This document shows positions 1 to 9,800 of a stretch of 43,121 nt of DNA, piece by piece. The notes beneath the pieces are model-generated. The model was not told the origin of the DNA. It ran no database searches and worked only from the letters and a program-made list of their open reading frames with translations. The translations under genes and the position numbers were made by a program. How positions within the stretch are numbered: the stretch's first letter is position 1; every line of letters begins with the position of its first letter. The DNA comes from an uncultured Pelagibacteraceae bacterium. GTDB taxonomy: Bacteria > Pseudomonadota > Alphaproteobacteria > Pelagibacterales > Pelagibacteraceae. Location of the stretch: assembly GCA_902517495.1 (NCBI GenBank), contig CABYCO010000007.1, positions 1 to 43,121 of the forward strand, written 5' to 3'.

Positions 1-727
1 AAATAATTTTTTCTTTAAGCCATTTAGGACTTTCTTTATTAGTAACACCCTCAATTAAACAACTACCAAATACTGTACAACCTTGATTCTTATCTTTTGT
101 GATTGAAACTTTAATTTTTTGTAACCCATTATTTTTAATATTTTTAAGTGAAACTTTTTTTAATTTACCAACTCCAGCAGCAGCAAGATCTCTAGCAATA
201 CCTCTTACCCCCAAGCAATCAGGACGATTAGGTGTAATTGATAAATCTACAACTTTTTCAGTATTGCTATTAAAAAAGTTTTTACCAATTTTATCAGAGT
301 ATTTACCAGTTGATAGTTCTGTTATTCCTTCGCTTTCATTTGATAAATTTAGTTCAGATTCTGAACACAGCATTCCATAAGAAGTAACCCCTCTAATCTT
401 GCTAACTGAAAGCTTCATGTTATTTTTTGGAATTATTGATCCAGGACCTGCATAAATAGTTAAAAGATCTTTTTTTGCATTTGGTGCTCCACATACTACC
501 TTAACAGTATTATCCAACCCAATATCAACATCACATATTCTAAGTCTATCTGCATTCGGATGCTGTTCAGCATTAATAATTTTTGCTACTTTAAAACTGT
601 CTAAACTAGAACTTAGATTTTCAAAACTCTCAACTTCCAGACCAATATTTGTTAGTTTTTCAATTAACTCATTATCTTTTTTTTTGGTGTCGAGGTGCTC
701 CTTTAACCAACCTATAGTAAATTTCAT
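1..727 (-). CDS. pheT: Phenylalanyl-tRNA synthetase beta subunit, N-terminal 242 residues (partial)
   Basis: This is the 5' part of the beta subunit of the alpha2-beta2 phenylalanyl-tRNA ligase in the cytoplasm; the gene leaves the window on the left. The reverse strand reads from ATG at 727 as [14 protein letters not shown], then shows family landmarks: VVCGAPNA and AGPGSIIP in the EMAP-like tRNA-binding domain (about residues 40-150), GMLCSESEL, and [17 protein letters not shown] at the start of the B3/B4 core. The start overlaps the pheS stop as ATGA, so the two subunits are translationally coupled. No frame break is seen in the visible part. The call is secure; only the missing C-terminus is unknown. 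Confidence 0.95.
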   Translation of the reverse strand, partial: MKFTIGWLKEHLDTKKKDNELIEKLTNIGLEVESFENLSSSLDSFKVAKIINAEQHPNADRLRICDVDIGLDNTVKVVCGAPNAKKDLLTIYAGPGSIIPKNNMKLSVSKIRGVTSYGMLCSESELNLSNESEGITELSTGKYSDKIGKNFFNSNTEKVVDLSITPNRPDCLGVRGIARDLAAAGVGKLKKVSLKNIKNNGLQKIKVSITKDKNQGCTVFGSCLIEGVTNKESPKWLKEKII

Positions 728-1791
728 CTGCTAAGACCTCTATAATTTGATGGAACATCTAATGGATCAAAGCCAAAATGGTTAAGCCACCTATAGTCAG
801 TCTCAAAAAAAGCTCTTAAATCATTGATTCCATATTTGAGCATTCCAAGTCTATCTATTCCAATGCCAAAAGCATAACCTTGGTATTTATCTGGATTTAC
901 TTTTACATTTTTAAGCACATTTGGATGTACCATACCACAACCTAGAATTTCTAACCACTTATCTCCCTCGCCAATAACTATTTTTCCATTCTTTATTTCA
1001 TAACCAATATCCACTTCTGCAGATGGCTCAGTAAAAGGAAAGTGGCTTGGTCTAAATCTCATTTTGATTTTGTCCACTTCAAAAAATGATTTTATAAAAT
1101 AGTTTAAGCATCCTTTTAGATGACCCATATTTATATCTTTATCAATATGAAGGCCTTCGACTTGATGAAACATAGGAGAATGAGTTTGATCACTATCAGA
1201 TCTATATGTTCTGCCTGGTGCTATAATCTTGAATGGAGGCTTTCCATTTAACATTGTTCTAACCTGTACTGGAGAAGTATGTGTTCTTAATAATAATTCT
1301 TTATTGTTATCTAAATAAAAAGTGTCATGCATATCTCTCGCTGGATGATTGTCAGGAGTATTTAATGCAGTAAAATTGTAATGCTCATTCTCTATATCTG
1401 GTCCTTCTTCAACGCTAAATCCAATTTCTGAAAATATTGATGATATCTCATCAATTACTTGTGAAACAGGATGGATTTTTCCTCGGCTAAATTCTCTCTC
1501 GGGTAATGTTACATCTACTTTTTCATTTTCAAGTTTAGAGTTAATCTCTTTTGTTTCAATTTCTTTAAGTTTAGAATTTATTTTATCTTGTAGTTCGTCT
1601 TTTATTGAATTTAAGTCTGATGCAAACTTTTTTCTTTCATCGTTTGGCAAAGACCCTAATGTTTTAAAAGAATTAGAAATCTTTCCATTTTTACCAAATA
1701 ATTCTGTTTTTATTTGATTTACACTTTCAATATGTAAATCACTGTCTAGTTTATTCAAATACTCGTCTCTAATTTTTTTTAAATCGGACAT
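724..1791 (-). CDS. pheS: Phenylalanyl-tRNA synthetase alpha subunit
   Basis: This is the catalytic alpha subunit, which charges tRNA-Phe with phenylalanine. It has 355 residues, close to the usual 330-350. The first 85 or so residues form the charged N-terminal coiled coil; the class II core follows with [11 protein letters not shown], the motif 2 region [10 protein letters not shown] and the motif 3 stretch [14 protein letters not shown] near the C-terminus. It lies 43 nt downstream of rplT and overlaps pheT by 4 nt (ATGA). It is the sixth gene of the glycosyltransferase-thrS-infC-rpmI-rplT-pheS-pheT run. Nothing unusual is seen. Confidence 0.97.
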   Translation of the reverse strand: MSDLKKIRDEYLNKLDSDLHIESVNQIKTELFGKNGKISNSFKTLGSLPNDERKKFASDLNSIKDELQDKINSKLKEIETKEINSKLENEKVDVTLPEREFSRGKIHPVSQVIDEISSIFSEIGFSVEEGPDIENEHYNFTALNTPDNHPARDMHDTFYLDNNKELLLRTHTSPVQVRTMLNGKPPFKIIAPGRTYRSDSDQTHSPMFHQVEGLHIDKDINMGHLKGCLNYFIKSFFEVDKIKMRFRPSHFPFTEPSAEVDIGYEIKNGKIVIGEGDKWLEILGCGMVHPNVLKNVKVNPDKYQGYAFGIGIDRLGMLKYGINDLRAFFETDYRWLNHFGFDPLDVPSNYRGLSR

Positions 1792-1834
1792 ATTTGTAGA
1801 ATATTTGTTAACTCTAGAAAAACAACAATGAATA

Positions 1835-2191
1835 TTAATTCAACGCTGCTTGAGCTTTTTTAACTATAGTTTTAAAAGCTTCAGGATTATCATAAGCAAT
1901 TTCAGCAAGAATTTTTCTGTCAATTTTTATGCCTGATTTGCTTAAACCATTAACAAACTTAGAATAAGTCATACCCTCTGATCTTACCCCAGCATTGATT
2001 CTTGTAATCCATAGTGATTTAAAATCTCTTTTTTTATTTCGTCTATCTCTGTAGGCATACTGCATAGCTTTTTCCATAGCCTGTCTTGCAGCTCTAATAG
2101 TGTTTTTTCTTCTTCCCCACTGACCTTTAACAGCCTTAAGAACTTTCTTATGTTTTGCTCTACTAGTTACGCCTCTTTTTACTCTAGCCAT
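1835..2191 (-). CDS. rplT: 50S ribosomal protein L20
   Basis: L20 is a 118-residue protein of the large ribosomal subunit needed early in assembly. The sequence opens with the standard [19 protein letters not shown] and keeps [34 protein letters not shown] and RINAGVR. The start lies 1 nt after the rpmI stop, and the Shine-Dalgarno-like AGAGGA is inside the last codons of rpmI, so the two are probably translated together. In other bacteria L20 represses its own operon; the hairpin upstream of rpmI at 2411-2444 is the candidate site here, which is inference. Confidence 0.98.
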   Translation of the reverse strand: MARVKRGVTSRAKHKKVLKAVKGQWGRRKNTIRAARQAMEKAMQYAYRDRRNKKRDFKSLWITRINAGVRSEGMTYSKFVNGLSKSGIKIDRKILAEIAYDNPEAFKTIVKKAQAALN

Positions 2192-2192
2192 A

Positions 2193-2399
2193 TTATCCTC
2201 TTAGGTTGTACGGCATATAAGATTTTACAATCTTACTATCTTGTTTTGACATTACCGTAGTACCTCTTTGCTTTCTAATCTGTGAATTTGTTCTTTTAAT
2301 CATACCGTGTCTTTTGCCCGCTTGCGCAGTTATAACTTTTCCTCTTGCAGAAACTTTAAATCTTTTTTTTGCTGAACTTTTTGTTTTTAATTTAGGCAT
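2193..2399 (-). CDS. rpmI: 50S ribosomal protein L35
   Basis: L35 is a small basic protein of the large subunit. The 68 residues start [20 protein letters not shown] and carry the conserved RHGMIKRT and the family ending YNLRG. It lies between infC (55 nt upstream) and rplT (1 nt downstream), the classical infC-rpmI-rplT order. The intergenic DNA before it has a hairpin-forming repeat and no clear Shine-Dalgarno, which would suit control at the level of translation. Confidence 0.97.
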   Translation of the reverse strand: MPKLKTKSSAKKRFKVSARGKVITAQAGKRHGMIKRTNSQIRKQRGTTVMSKQDSKIVKSYMPYNLRG

Positions 2400-2410
2400 A
2401 ATTTTTGTGG

Positions 2411-2444
2411 GGGTTATACAAATATTAATATTATTTTACAACCC
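2411..2444 (-). promoter_or_regulatory. Hairpin in the infC-rpmI leader, possible L20 autoregulatory element
   Basis: GGGTTATA at 2411-2418 can pair with TACAACCC at 2437-2444 in the minus-strand transcript (8 bp, one G-U pair), closing an 18-nt AT-only loop. It sits 12 nt upstream of the rpmI start and after the infC stop. In several bacteria L20 or L35-operon leaders fold here to control rpmI-rplT. The pairing is seen in the sequence; the regulatory role is inferred. It is not followed by a U-run, so a terminator is unlikely. Confidence 0.4.
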
Positions 2445-2454
2445 GAAATAAAGC

Positions 2455-3000
2455 TTATAAAGGCTGGATAACCATAATCATTTGCTTACCATCGAACTTC
2501 GGTTGAAGCTCAACACGCCCTGTTGCTTCCATATCTATTTTAATCTTGTCCATAAGTTCATGTCCAAGACTAGAATGCTGAAGTTCTCTGCCTTTAAATC
2601 TAATTGTAAATTTTACCTTATCACCTTTTGCAATAAATTTTTGAGCATTTTTTATTTTAAATGTATAATCATGAACTTCTGTAACTGGTCGTAATTTAAT
2701 TTCTTTTAATTCAACCTTCTTTTGTTTTTTCTTAGCTTTGTTTGCTTTTTTTTGTGCATCATATTTATATTTTCCCATATCCATAATTTTACATACAGGA
2801 GGTTTTGCATTAGGAGCTATCTCGATTAAATCTAACCCTTGCTCCTTTGCTCTGCTAATCGCATCTTGTAAATTTAGTATACCTAAATTATCGCCATCGC
2901 TTGCGATTACTTGAACATCTTGCGAAGTTATTCTTTGGTTTGTTCTAGGGCCTCTAGCTTTTGTTCTTCTCTGAAAATAGTTTTGTTTGAAATCTGCCAC
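2455..3000 (-). CDS. infC: Translation initiation factor IF-3
   Basis: IF-3 binds the 30S subunit, keeps ribosomes dissociated and checks the start codon. The 181 residues contain the N-terminal domain (NQRITSQDVQVIASDGDNLG, then A.E.GLDLIEIAPNAKPPVCKIMDMGKYKY) and the C-terminal domain (LRPVTEVHDYTFKIKNAQKFI...KVKFTIRFKGRE). The start is GTG at 3000-2998; an in-frame TAA lies 8 codons upstream and no ATG is available before the conserved region. The GTG shares one base with the thrS stop. Rare initiators of infC are a known self-control device in E. coli (AUU); GTG is a milder version, so regulation by this route is uncertain. Confidence 0.97.
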   Translation of the reverse strand: MADFKQNYFQRRTKARGPRTNQRITSQDVQVIASDGDNLGILNLQDAISRAKEQGLDLIEIAPNAKPPVCKIMDMGKYKYDAQKKANKAKKKQKKVELKEIKLRPVTEVHDYTFKIKNAQKFIAKGDKVKFTIRFKGRELQHSSLGHELMDKIKIDMEATGRVELQPKFDGKQMIMVIQPL

Positions 3001-4919
3001 TAAATTGAGGGTGCTTTGTTAAGAGCAGAGTATTTTATTAAGAATTTTTTTAAATCCATAGTTTCTTGTTTTTTAGAATCCAATCTTCTAATAGTTACTG
3101 TGTTACTGTCAACTTCTTTTTTTCCACATATCAGTAACATTGGAACCTTAGTAAGTGAGTGTTCTCTTATTTTATAATTTAAATTATGATTTTTTAGATC
3201 TACTTCAGAATTAATGCCAGATTTTTTAAGCTGATTATTTACTTCCTTGGCATAATCATCAAAATCTTCTGAAATGGGTATTACAATAGTTTGTAAAGGA
3301 GATAACCAGAAAGGCAATTTACCAGAATAGTTTTCAATTAAAATTCCAATAAACCTCTCTAAAGATCCAAATAACGCTCTATGAAGCATAACAGGAACTT
3401 TTTTATTACCATCTTTATCTACAAATGAAGCACCTAATCGTCCAGGTAAATTTAAATCAACTTGTAAAGTTCCACACTGCCAATCTCTTCCAATTGCATC
3501 TCTTAAAACAAATTCAATTTTTGGGCCATAAAAAGCTCCTTCACCTTTATTAATTGAGTACTCTAATTTTGAGGCTTTAATAGCTTCTAAAAGAGCAGCC
3601 TCAGATTTGTCCCAAACTTCGTCATCACCAACTCTTAAGTCAGGTCGATCTGAATATTTTAAAATAACATCTTCAAATCCTAGATCTTTATAAATTTCTA
3701 AAATTAAATTTGTTACACTTAAACATTCTTCAGTTATCTGTTCTTCAGTACAAAAGATATGTGCATCGTCTTGGGTAAAAGCTCTAACACGCATCAATCC
3801 GTGAAGTGCACCAGAAGGTTCATACCTATGCACTTTACCAAATTCTGACATTTTTAGAGGTAAATCTCTGTAACTTTTTAAACCTTGATTAAAAACTTGT
3901 ACACATCCAGGGCAATTCATTGGTTTTATAGCAAAAACTTTTTCATCAGGTGTAGTAGATGTGAACATATTTGCACCAAATTTTTCCCAGTGCCCAGATT
4001 TTTCCCAAAGAGAACGATCTAAGATTTCAGGAGTATTTATTTCTTTATATCCTGCGTTATCCTGCTTCATTCTCATATACGAAACAAGTTTTTGAAATAA
4101 ATTCCATCCTTTTTGGTGCCAAAATACTGCTCCAGGACTTTCTTCTCTGAAATGAAACAAGTCCATTTCTTTACCAATTTTTCTATGATCTCTTTTCTCG
4201 GCTTCTTCAATTCTCATCAAATAGTCATTTAAATCTTTTTGACTACCCCAACTTGTGCCATAAATTCTTTGTAACATTTCATTTTTAGAGTCTCCACGCC
4301 AATACGCTCCAGAAACTTTTGTCAGTTTAAAAGCTTTGCCAATTTTGCCAGATGACTCCAAATGTGGGCCCCTACACAAATCATGCCATGTATCACCATG
4401 ATGATAAATAGTAAGCTCTTCATTTTTTGGAATACTTTCAATTATTTCAGCTTTATATTTTTCTCCTATTTTTTTAAAATGATTTATTGCTTTGTCCCTG
4501 TCCCAAACTTCTCTTCTCGTTTTGACATCTTTATCAACTATTTCTGACATTTTTTTTTCAATTTTTTTAAGATCGTCACTAGTAAATGGTTCTTTTCTCG
4601 CAAAATCATAAAAGAAACCATTCTCTATCACTGGACCAATAGTCACTTGAGTGCCTGGGTATAACTCTTGAACAGCCATAGCCATAATGTGTGCAGCATC
4701 ATGTCTGATAACTTCTAGGCCTTCTTTATCTTTAGAGGTAAAAATTTTGACAGAGCTATCTTTTTCAATAGTAAAATATAAGTCTTTCAATTCACCATCA
4801 ACACTCATTACTAAAGCTTGCTTCGCTAGAGATTTGCTTATTTTTTCTACAACTTCTGAACCAGTAACACTTTTCTCAAAGTTTAACTTTTTTCCATCAG
4901 GTAATGTAATATTTGGCAT
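3000..4919 (-). CDS. thrS: Threonyl-tRNA synthetase
   Basis: This cytoplasmic class II enzyme charges tRNA-Thr. Its 639 residues match the usual length. Domains in order are the TGS domain (about 1-60), the editing domain with H73-x3-H77 (HDAAHIMAM) and the CRGPHLESSGKIGKAFKL stretch, the catalytic core with MNCPGC, motif 2 YRDLPLKMSEFGKVHRYEPSGAL (read around residues 355-375) and a C-terminal anticodon-binding domain. Its start overlaps the stop of the upstream glycosyltransferase (TAATG) and its stop overlaps the infC GTG start, so it lies in a tight translation operon. Confidence 0.98.
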   Translation of the reverse strand: MPNITLPDGKKLNFEKSVTGSEVVEKISKSLAKQALVMSVDGELKDLYFTIEKDSSVKIFTSKDKEGLEVIRHDAAHIMAMAVQELYPGTQVTIGPVIENGFFYDFARKEPFTSDDLKKIEKKMSEIVDKDVKTRREVWDRDKAINHFKKIGEKYKAEIIESIPKNEELTIYHHGDTWHDLCRGPHLESSGKIGKAFKLTKVSGAYWRGDSKNEMLQRIYGTSWGSQKDLNDYLMRIEEAEKRDHRKIGKEMDLFHFREESPGAVFWHQKGWNLFQKLVSYMRMKQDNAGYKEINTPEILDRSLWEKSGHWEKFGANMFTSTTPDEKVFAIKPMNCPGCVQVFNQGLKSYRDLPLKMSEFGKVHRYEPSGALHGLMRVRAFTQDDAHIFCTEEQITEECLSVTNLILEIYKDLGFEDVILKYSDRPDLRVGDDEVWDKSEAALLEAIKASKLEYSINKGEGAFYGPKIEFVLRDAIGRDWQCGTLQVDLNLPGRLGASFVDKDGNKKVPVMLHRALFGSLERFIGILIENYSGKLPFWLSPLQTIVIPISEDFDDYAKEVNNQLKKSGINSEVDLKNHNLNYKIREHSLTKVPMLLICGKKEVDSNTVTIRRLDSKKQETMDLKKFLIKYSALNKAPSI

Positions 4920-6073
4920 TAATTAAATAGTTTTTTATATTCTGAATAAGTAGAAAAACACATTTTTTCAACATTAAATTTTTTTACAGCATTTTCTCTT
5001 CCATTAATGCCCATTTCCATTAATTCTTTGGGATCAGTATTAATTACTTTTATAATTTTGTTTGATAAATCATCTGCGTTTGCGGCGTCGAATAAAATTC
5101 CAGTTTTTCCATCTATTACAGTCTCATTTGATCCACCGATGTTACTTGCAATTATCAATTTTTGCATGGACTGTGCTTCAACTGAAACTCTTCCGAATGC
5201 TTCTGGTTCAATTGATGCTGAAACAACTATATCTGAAATTTTGTAAGCTAATGGCATATTTTGGCAATGGTCAATAAACCTAACTTGATTTGATAATCTA
5301 TATTGTTCTACCAATCTAATAAGTTTTTTTTTATATAAATCGCGTCCTTGATCGTTACCTAATATTACTGCAATAAATGAATTACTTCCTAATTGAATAT
5401 TTACTTTATTCAATGCTTCTAAAAATATTTCTTGTCCTTTCCAAGAAGTAAGCCTTCCTGGTAATAAAATTATTTTTTTACCAACTACCAGTTCCCAAGA
5501 TTTAAATAAATTATCCTCATCTGCTTCAAGAGTAGTAGTGGGATCATAATAGTCGGTATTTATACCTCTAAATATAGCAAGTAATTTTTTTTGGTCTGAT
5601 AAGTATTCTGAATAATTTTCTTTTATATGTGAAAATATAAAATTTGAGCCTGCAATAATTAAATCTGATCTTACCATCACAGAGTTATAGAATTTTTTAA
5701 GTTTGCTTTTAAAATTGTACGTTCCATGAAAAGTTGTAACAAATTTTCTTCTTGTGATTTTTGTAGCTATTAAGCATGACCATGCTGGGGCTCTGCTTCT
5801 AGCATGAACAATATTAATACCATTTACTAAAATAATTATTGAAATAATTATGGAGTTTATAAGAATAAGTATTGGATTTTTAGATTGAACTGGGAGTCTA
5901 AAAACTTTGACTTTTTTTTTATCAACAAATTTTAATAATTCGCCACCACTTGTTATCAAATAAGATCCTACATTATTTTCTGGTAAATAATGAGCAATAT
6001 CATAACAACCAGTTTCAGCTCCACCGTAACCTAGTTTAGGAATTACTTGTAGGACTTTTAATTTAGGCTGCAT
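4919..6073 (-). CDS. Glycosyltransferase family 4 (GT-B fold)
   Basis: This is a probable retaining sugar transferase acting on the cell envelope; acceptor and donor cannot be told from sequence. The 384 residues show the N-terminal VLQVIPKLGYGGAETGCYDIA loop, a hydrophobic stretch around residues 68-86 that may contact the membrane, HARSRAPAW, TTFHGTYN, then the C-terminal nucleotide-sugar domain with LLPGRLTSWKGQE and the E-x7-E motif EPEAFGRVSVE. It overlaps thrS by one base (TAATG) and so appears to head the translation operon, an odd place for an envelope gene. It faces the alpha/beta hydrolase at 6116 across only 42 nt. Confidence 0.85.
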   Translation of the reverse strand: MQPKLKVLQVIPKLGYGGAETGCYDIAHYLPENNVGSYLITSGGELLKFVDKKKVKVFRLPVQSKNPILILINSIIISIIILVNGINIVHARSRAPAWSCLIATKITRRKFVTTFHGTYNFKSKLKKFYNSVMVRSDLIIAGSNFIFSHIKENYSEYLSDQKKLLAIFRGINTDYYDPTTTLEADEDNLFKSWELVVGKKIILLPGRLTSWKGQEIFLEALNKVNIQLGSNSFIAVILGNDQGRDLYKKKLIRLVEQYRLSNQVRFIDHCQNMPLAYKISDIVVSASIEPEAFGRVSVEAQSMQKLIIASNIGGSNETVIDGKTGILFDAANADDLSNKIIKVINTDPKELMEMGINGRENAVKKFNVEKMCFSTYSEYKKLFN

Positions 6074-6115
6074 GTGGTAATAATATTATAAACTTGGTCA
6101 ACATAATTACTTTAT

Positions 6116-6877
6116 ATGAAAAAATATAAATTTCTAAGAATTTCTAAATATAAAAAACTAAGATATATAGCAAATAATTATAAAAAAAATCTTTACGTAG
6201 TTTTTTTACCTGGTTTTGCATCTGATATTGATGGCGATAAACCAAAGAAATTTTTAAAATTTGCCGTTCAAAATAAACTTGGATTTTTAGCTCTGGAATA
6301 CTTTGGTCATGGAAGATCATCTGGAGAATTTACAAGAGGCAATATCACTAAATGGTCAAATGATGCGAGAATTACAATAAGTAAAATAGTTAAAAAGAAT
6401 GACTTTATACTGATTGGATCTAGCATGGGTGGCTGGATTTCTTTGTTAATGCATAGATATTTTAGTTCGCAAATCAAAGGTTTTTTAGGTATCGGATCTG
6501 CTCCTGAATTTCTTACAAGAATAATGTGGAAAAAATTCTCAAAAAAAACAAGAGATGAAATCCTTAGAAAAGGAATTGCAAAAATTCAAAATGGTGAATA
6601 CGAATATTTAATAACTAAACAACTTATTTTAGATGGCAGAAGGACAAAAAATAAGGTGCTCAACAAAAAAATCCATAATATTATTCCAGTTACTATGGTT
6701 CATGGACAAAAAGATGAAGTAGTGCCAGTTAAATACTCAAGAATAGTGTTAAAAAATTTTCCAAAAGCTAAAAGAAAACTTACAATAATTAAGAATGGTG
6801 ATCATAGCCTATCCTCAAAAAAAAATTTAAATATTATTTGCAGGGAGCTTAAAGAAATAATTAAAGAGATTAACTAG
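6116..6877 (+). CDS. Alpha/beta hydrolase, serine hydrolase type
   Basis: This 253-residue protein is a small alpha/beta-fold hydrolase; the substrate is unknown. The oxyanion region VVFLPGFASD (28-37), the nucleophile elbow GSSMGG with Ser103, the acid in HGQKDEVVP (Asp200) and the base in NGDHSL (His230) make a complete triad. The fold resembles palmitoyl-thioesterase / ABHD10-like hydrolases of Alphaproteobacteria. No signal peptide is seen, so it is probably cytoplasmic. The end overlaps the convergent end of gltB by 8 nt. Confidence 0.8.
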   Translation: MKKYKFLRISKYKKLRYIANNYKKNLYVVFLPGFASDIDGDKPKKFLKFAVQNKLGFLALEYFGHGRSSGEFTRGNITKWSNDARITISKIVKKNDFILIGSSMGGWISLLMHRYFSSQIKGFLGIGSAPEFLTRIMWKKFSKKTRDEILRKGIAKIQNGEYEYLITKQLILDGRRTKNKVLNKKIHNIIPVTMVHGQKDEVVPVKYSRIVLKNFPKAKRKLTIIKNGDHSLSSKKNLNIICRELKEIIKEIN

Positions 6878-9800
6878 CTTTTCCAACTATACTTTTGTGT
6901 GAAATAGGATTTTCAAGCTTATCTAACATTTCTTTAGGGCAAACCTGTAGAAAGTTATTTATTTCATTATCAAAATTTTTAATAATATTCTCTGATAAAA
7001 GTGAACCAGTCTCCTCAGTGTGTTTTTGAATTAAACTTTTTAAATAACTCTTCCAATATTCAGTTTCAGGTATTTGCCAAACAATTGACTCAGGATTAGC
7101 TTTTTTTGCAAATTGGTTTTGAGGATCATATACAAAAGCCATTCCACCTGTCATTCCAGCTCCAAAGTTATCACCCACGTCTCCTAATACTATAATTGAA
7201 CCTCCAGTCATATATTCACATCCATTAGAGTCACATCCTTCAATAACCGCAGTAGCTCCAGAGTTCCTCACAGCAAATCTTTCTCCAGCTTGTCCAGATG
7301 CAAAAAGATATCCTGAAGTTGCTCCATAAAGTACGGTATTTCCAATAATTGTATTTTCATTTGATATCAAATTGCTTTCATCTTGAAGTTTAATCACAAT
7401 CGTTGCACCAGATAGACCTTTAGCTACATAATCATTAGCATCACCTTTTAAAATTAATTTAAGTCCTTTTATTCCAAATGCGCCAAAAGATTGGCCTGCT
7501 GACCCTTTAAAATTAAGAGAAAATTTGCTTTCATCTAATTTATTATTTCCATATTTTTTGTATAAATTATAAGAAATTCTTGTTCCAACTGCTCTATCAG
7601 TATTCTCAATCTGGTAAACTTTATCCAATGGTAATTTTCTATTTATTAAACTTTCGATTTCAGGCCAGATCTTTTGGTCTAGAGTGTCAGGGACTTCATT
7701 TATAATTTGTTTTTCGCAATATCTTTTATTTTTTCCTGGATCAGCTTGTACAAATAATGGGTTTAAATCTAAGTCATCTAAATTTGGTGAACCTTTACTG
7801 ACCTGTCTTAGCAAGTCTGTTCTGCCTATTACATCATTTAGGTTTTTAAATCCTAGAGATGCTAAAATTTCTCTAACTTCCTGAGCAATAAAAGAAAATA
7901 GATTTACTATTTTATCTGGTGTTCCAGTAAATTTCTTTCTTAATTCTTCATCCTGTGTACATACACCTACTGGGCAAGTGTTTGAGTGACACTGTCTTAC
8001 CATAATACATCCCATTGCTACTAAAGCAGTCGTGGCAACTCCAAATTCCTCTGCTCCCATCATTGCTGCAATAACAACATCTCTGCCAGTTTTAATTCCA
8101 CCATCAGTTCTAAGAGTAACTGAGTGTCTAAGTTTATTTAAAGTAAGTACTTGATTAGCCTCTGTAAGTCCCATCTCCCATGGAATACCTACATATTTTA
8201 CACTAGTTTGGGGTGTAGCACCGGTTCCACCTGAATGTCCTGAAATTAAAATTATATCTGCTTTAGCTTTTGCAACTCCTGCAGCTATTGTTCCAATACC
8301 TGATGAAGCAACAAGCTTAACACCCACTCTAGCATTTGGATTAATTTGTTTTAGATCATAAATAAGTTGAGCTAAATCTTCGATAGAATAAATATCATGA
8401 TGAGGGGGTGGTGAAATCAACGTCACACCTGGAGTAGAATGTCTTAATTTGGCAATTTCATCCGTTACTTTAAACCCAGGAAGTTGTCCACCTTCACCTG
8501 GCTTTGCACCTTGTGCCATCTTTATTTCAATCTCATTACAATTATTCAGATAATTTATAGTCACACCAAATCTTGCTGAAGCAATTTGTTTAACTCTAGA
8601 GTTCGCGCTATCACCGTTATCAAGTATTTTAAATCTTTTTTCATCTTCTCCGCCTTCTCCACTACACGAGGCTCCTTTTATTCTATTCATGCCCATTGCA
8701 AGAGTTTCGTGTGCTTCTTTAGATAAAGCTCCATGAGACATACTTCCACTTCCAAACCTTTTCATAATTTGAGTAATGGGCTCTACCTGATCAATATCAA
8801 TTGATTCTTGAGATTTAAAATCTATTAAATCCCTAAGGCTAATTGGTTTTAAACTATAAATACCTTTGGTATATTTTTTGTAAGCATCGTATGAATTAGC
8901 TCCCACAGCAGATTGCAATAGATGAATTAATTTTCCTTGATATTGGTGTGTCTCTCCATTTTTTCTATATCTATATATACCTCCAATAGGTAAAATATTT
9001 GACTGAATGTCAAAAGCATCTTTATGAATAGCTCTTATTTTTTTTTCAATTCCTGTTAAGCCTATACCAGAAATTTTTGATACCACTCCAGGAAAATAAT
9101 CTTTTACAATTGTTCTACTCAATCCAACTGTTTCAAAATTACAACCTCCTCTATAAGAACTTAAAACTGATATTCCCATTTTAGACATTATTTTTAATAG
9201 GCCAAAATTTACTGATTTAATATATCTTGAAACGCACTCGTCAAAAGAAAATTTTCCAAAAAGTTTTTTTGAATGTCTTTGATATAAACTATCGAATGCA
9301 AGGTAAGGATTTACAGTTGTGGCACCTACACCAATTAATGTTGCAAAAGAATGTGTATCTAATGCATCTCCAGTTTGAACATTAATTGATATATAGCCTC
9401 TTAAGCCTAATTTAATTAAATGTGTATTTATTGCTCCAATACATAATAACATTGGCATTGGTAATCTTGTTTCGGATATCAATTTATCTGATAAAATTAT
9501 TTGTGTTATACCCTCTCTTACAGCTTTTTCAGCATCACTTTTTAAAGTCTCAATAGACTCCTCCAAAGTTTGATTTTCATCAAAAGTGCAATTTAGAACT
9601 TTAAAATTTCCACCAAAGTAGGTTAGGAAGTTTTCAAATTGTGAATTTGATAAGATTGGACTATCTAACACATATATGTTTTCCTCAGTAAGATCCGTGA
9701 AATCAAGTATATTTCCAAGGTTTCCAAGTCTCGTTTTTAAACTCATTACTTTGTTTTCCCTTAAAGAATCGATGGGAGGATTGGTTACTTGACTAAAATT

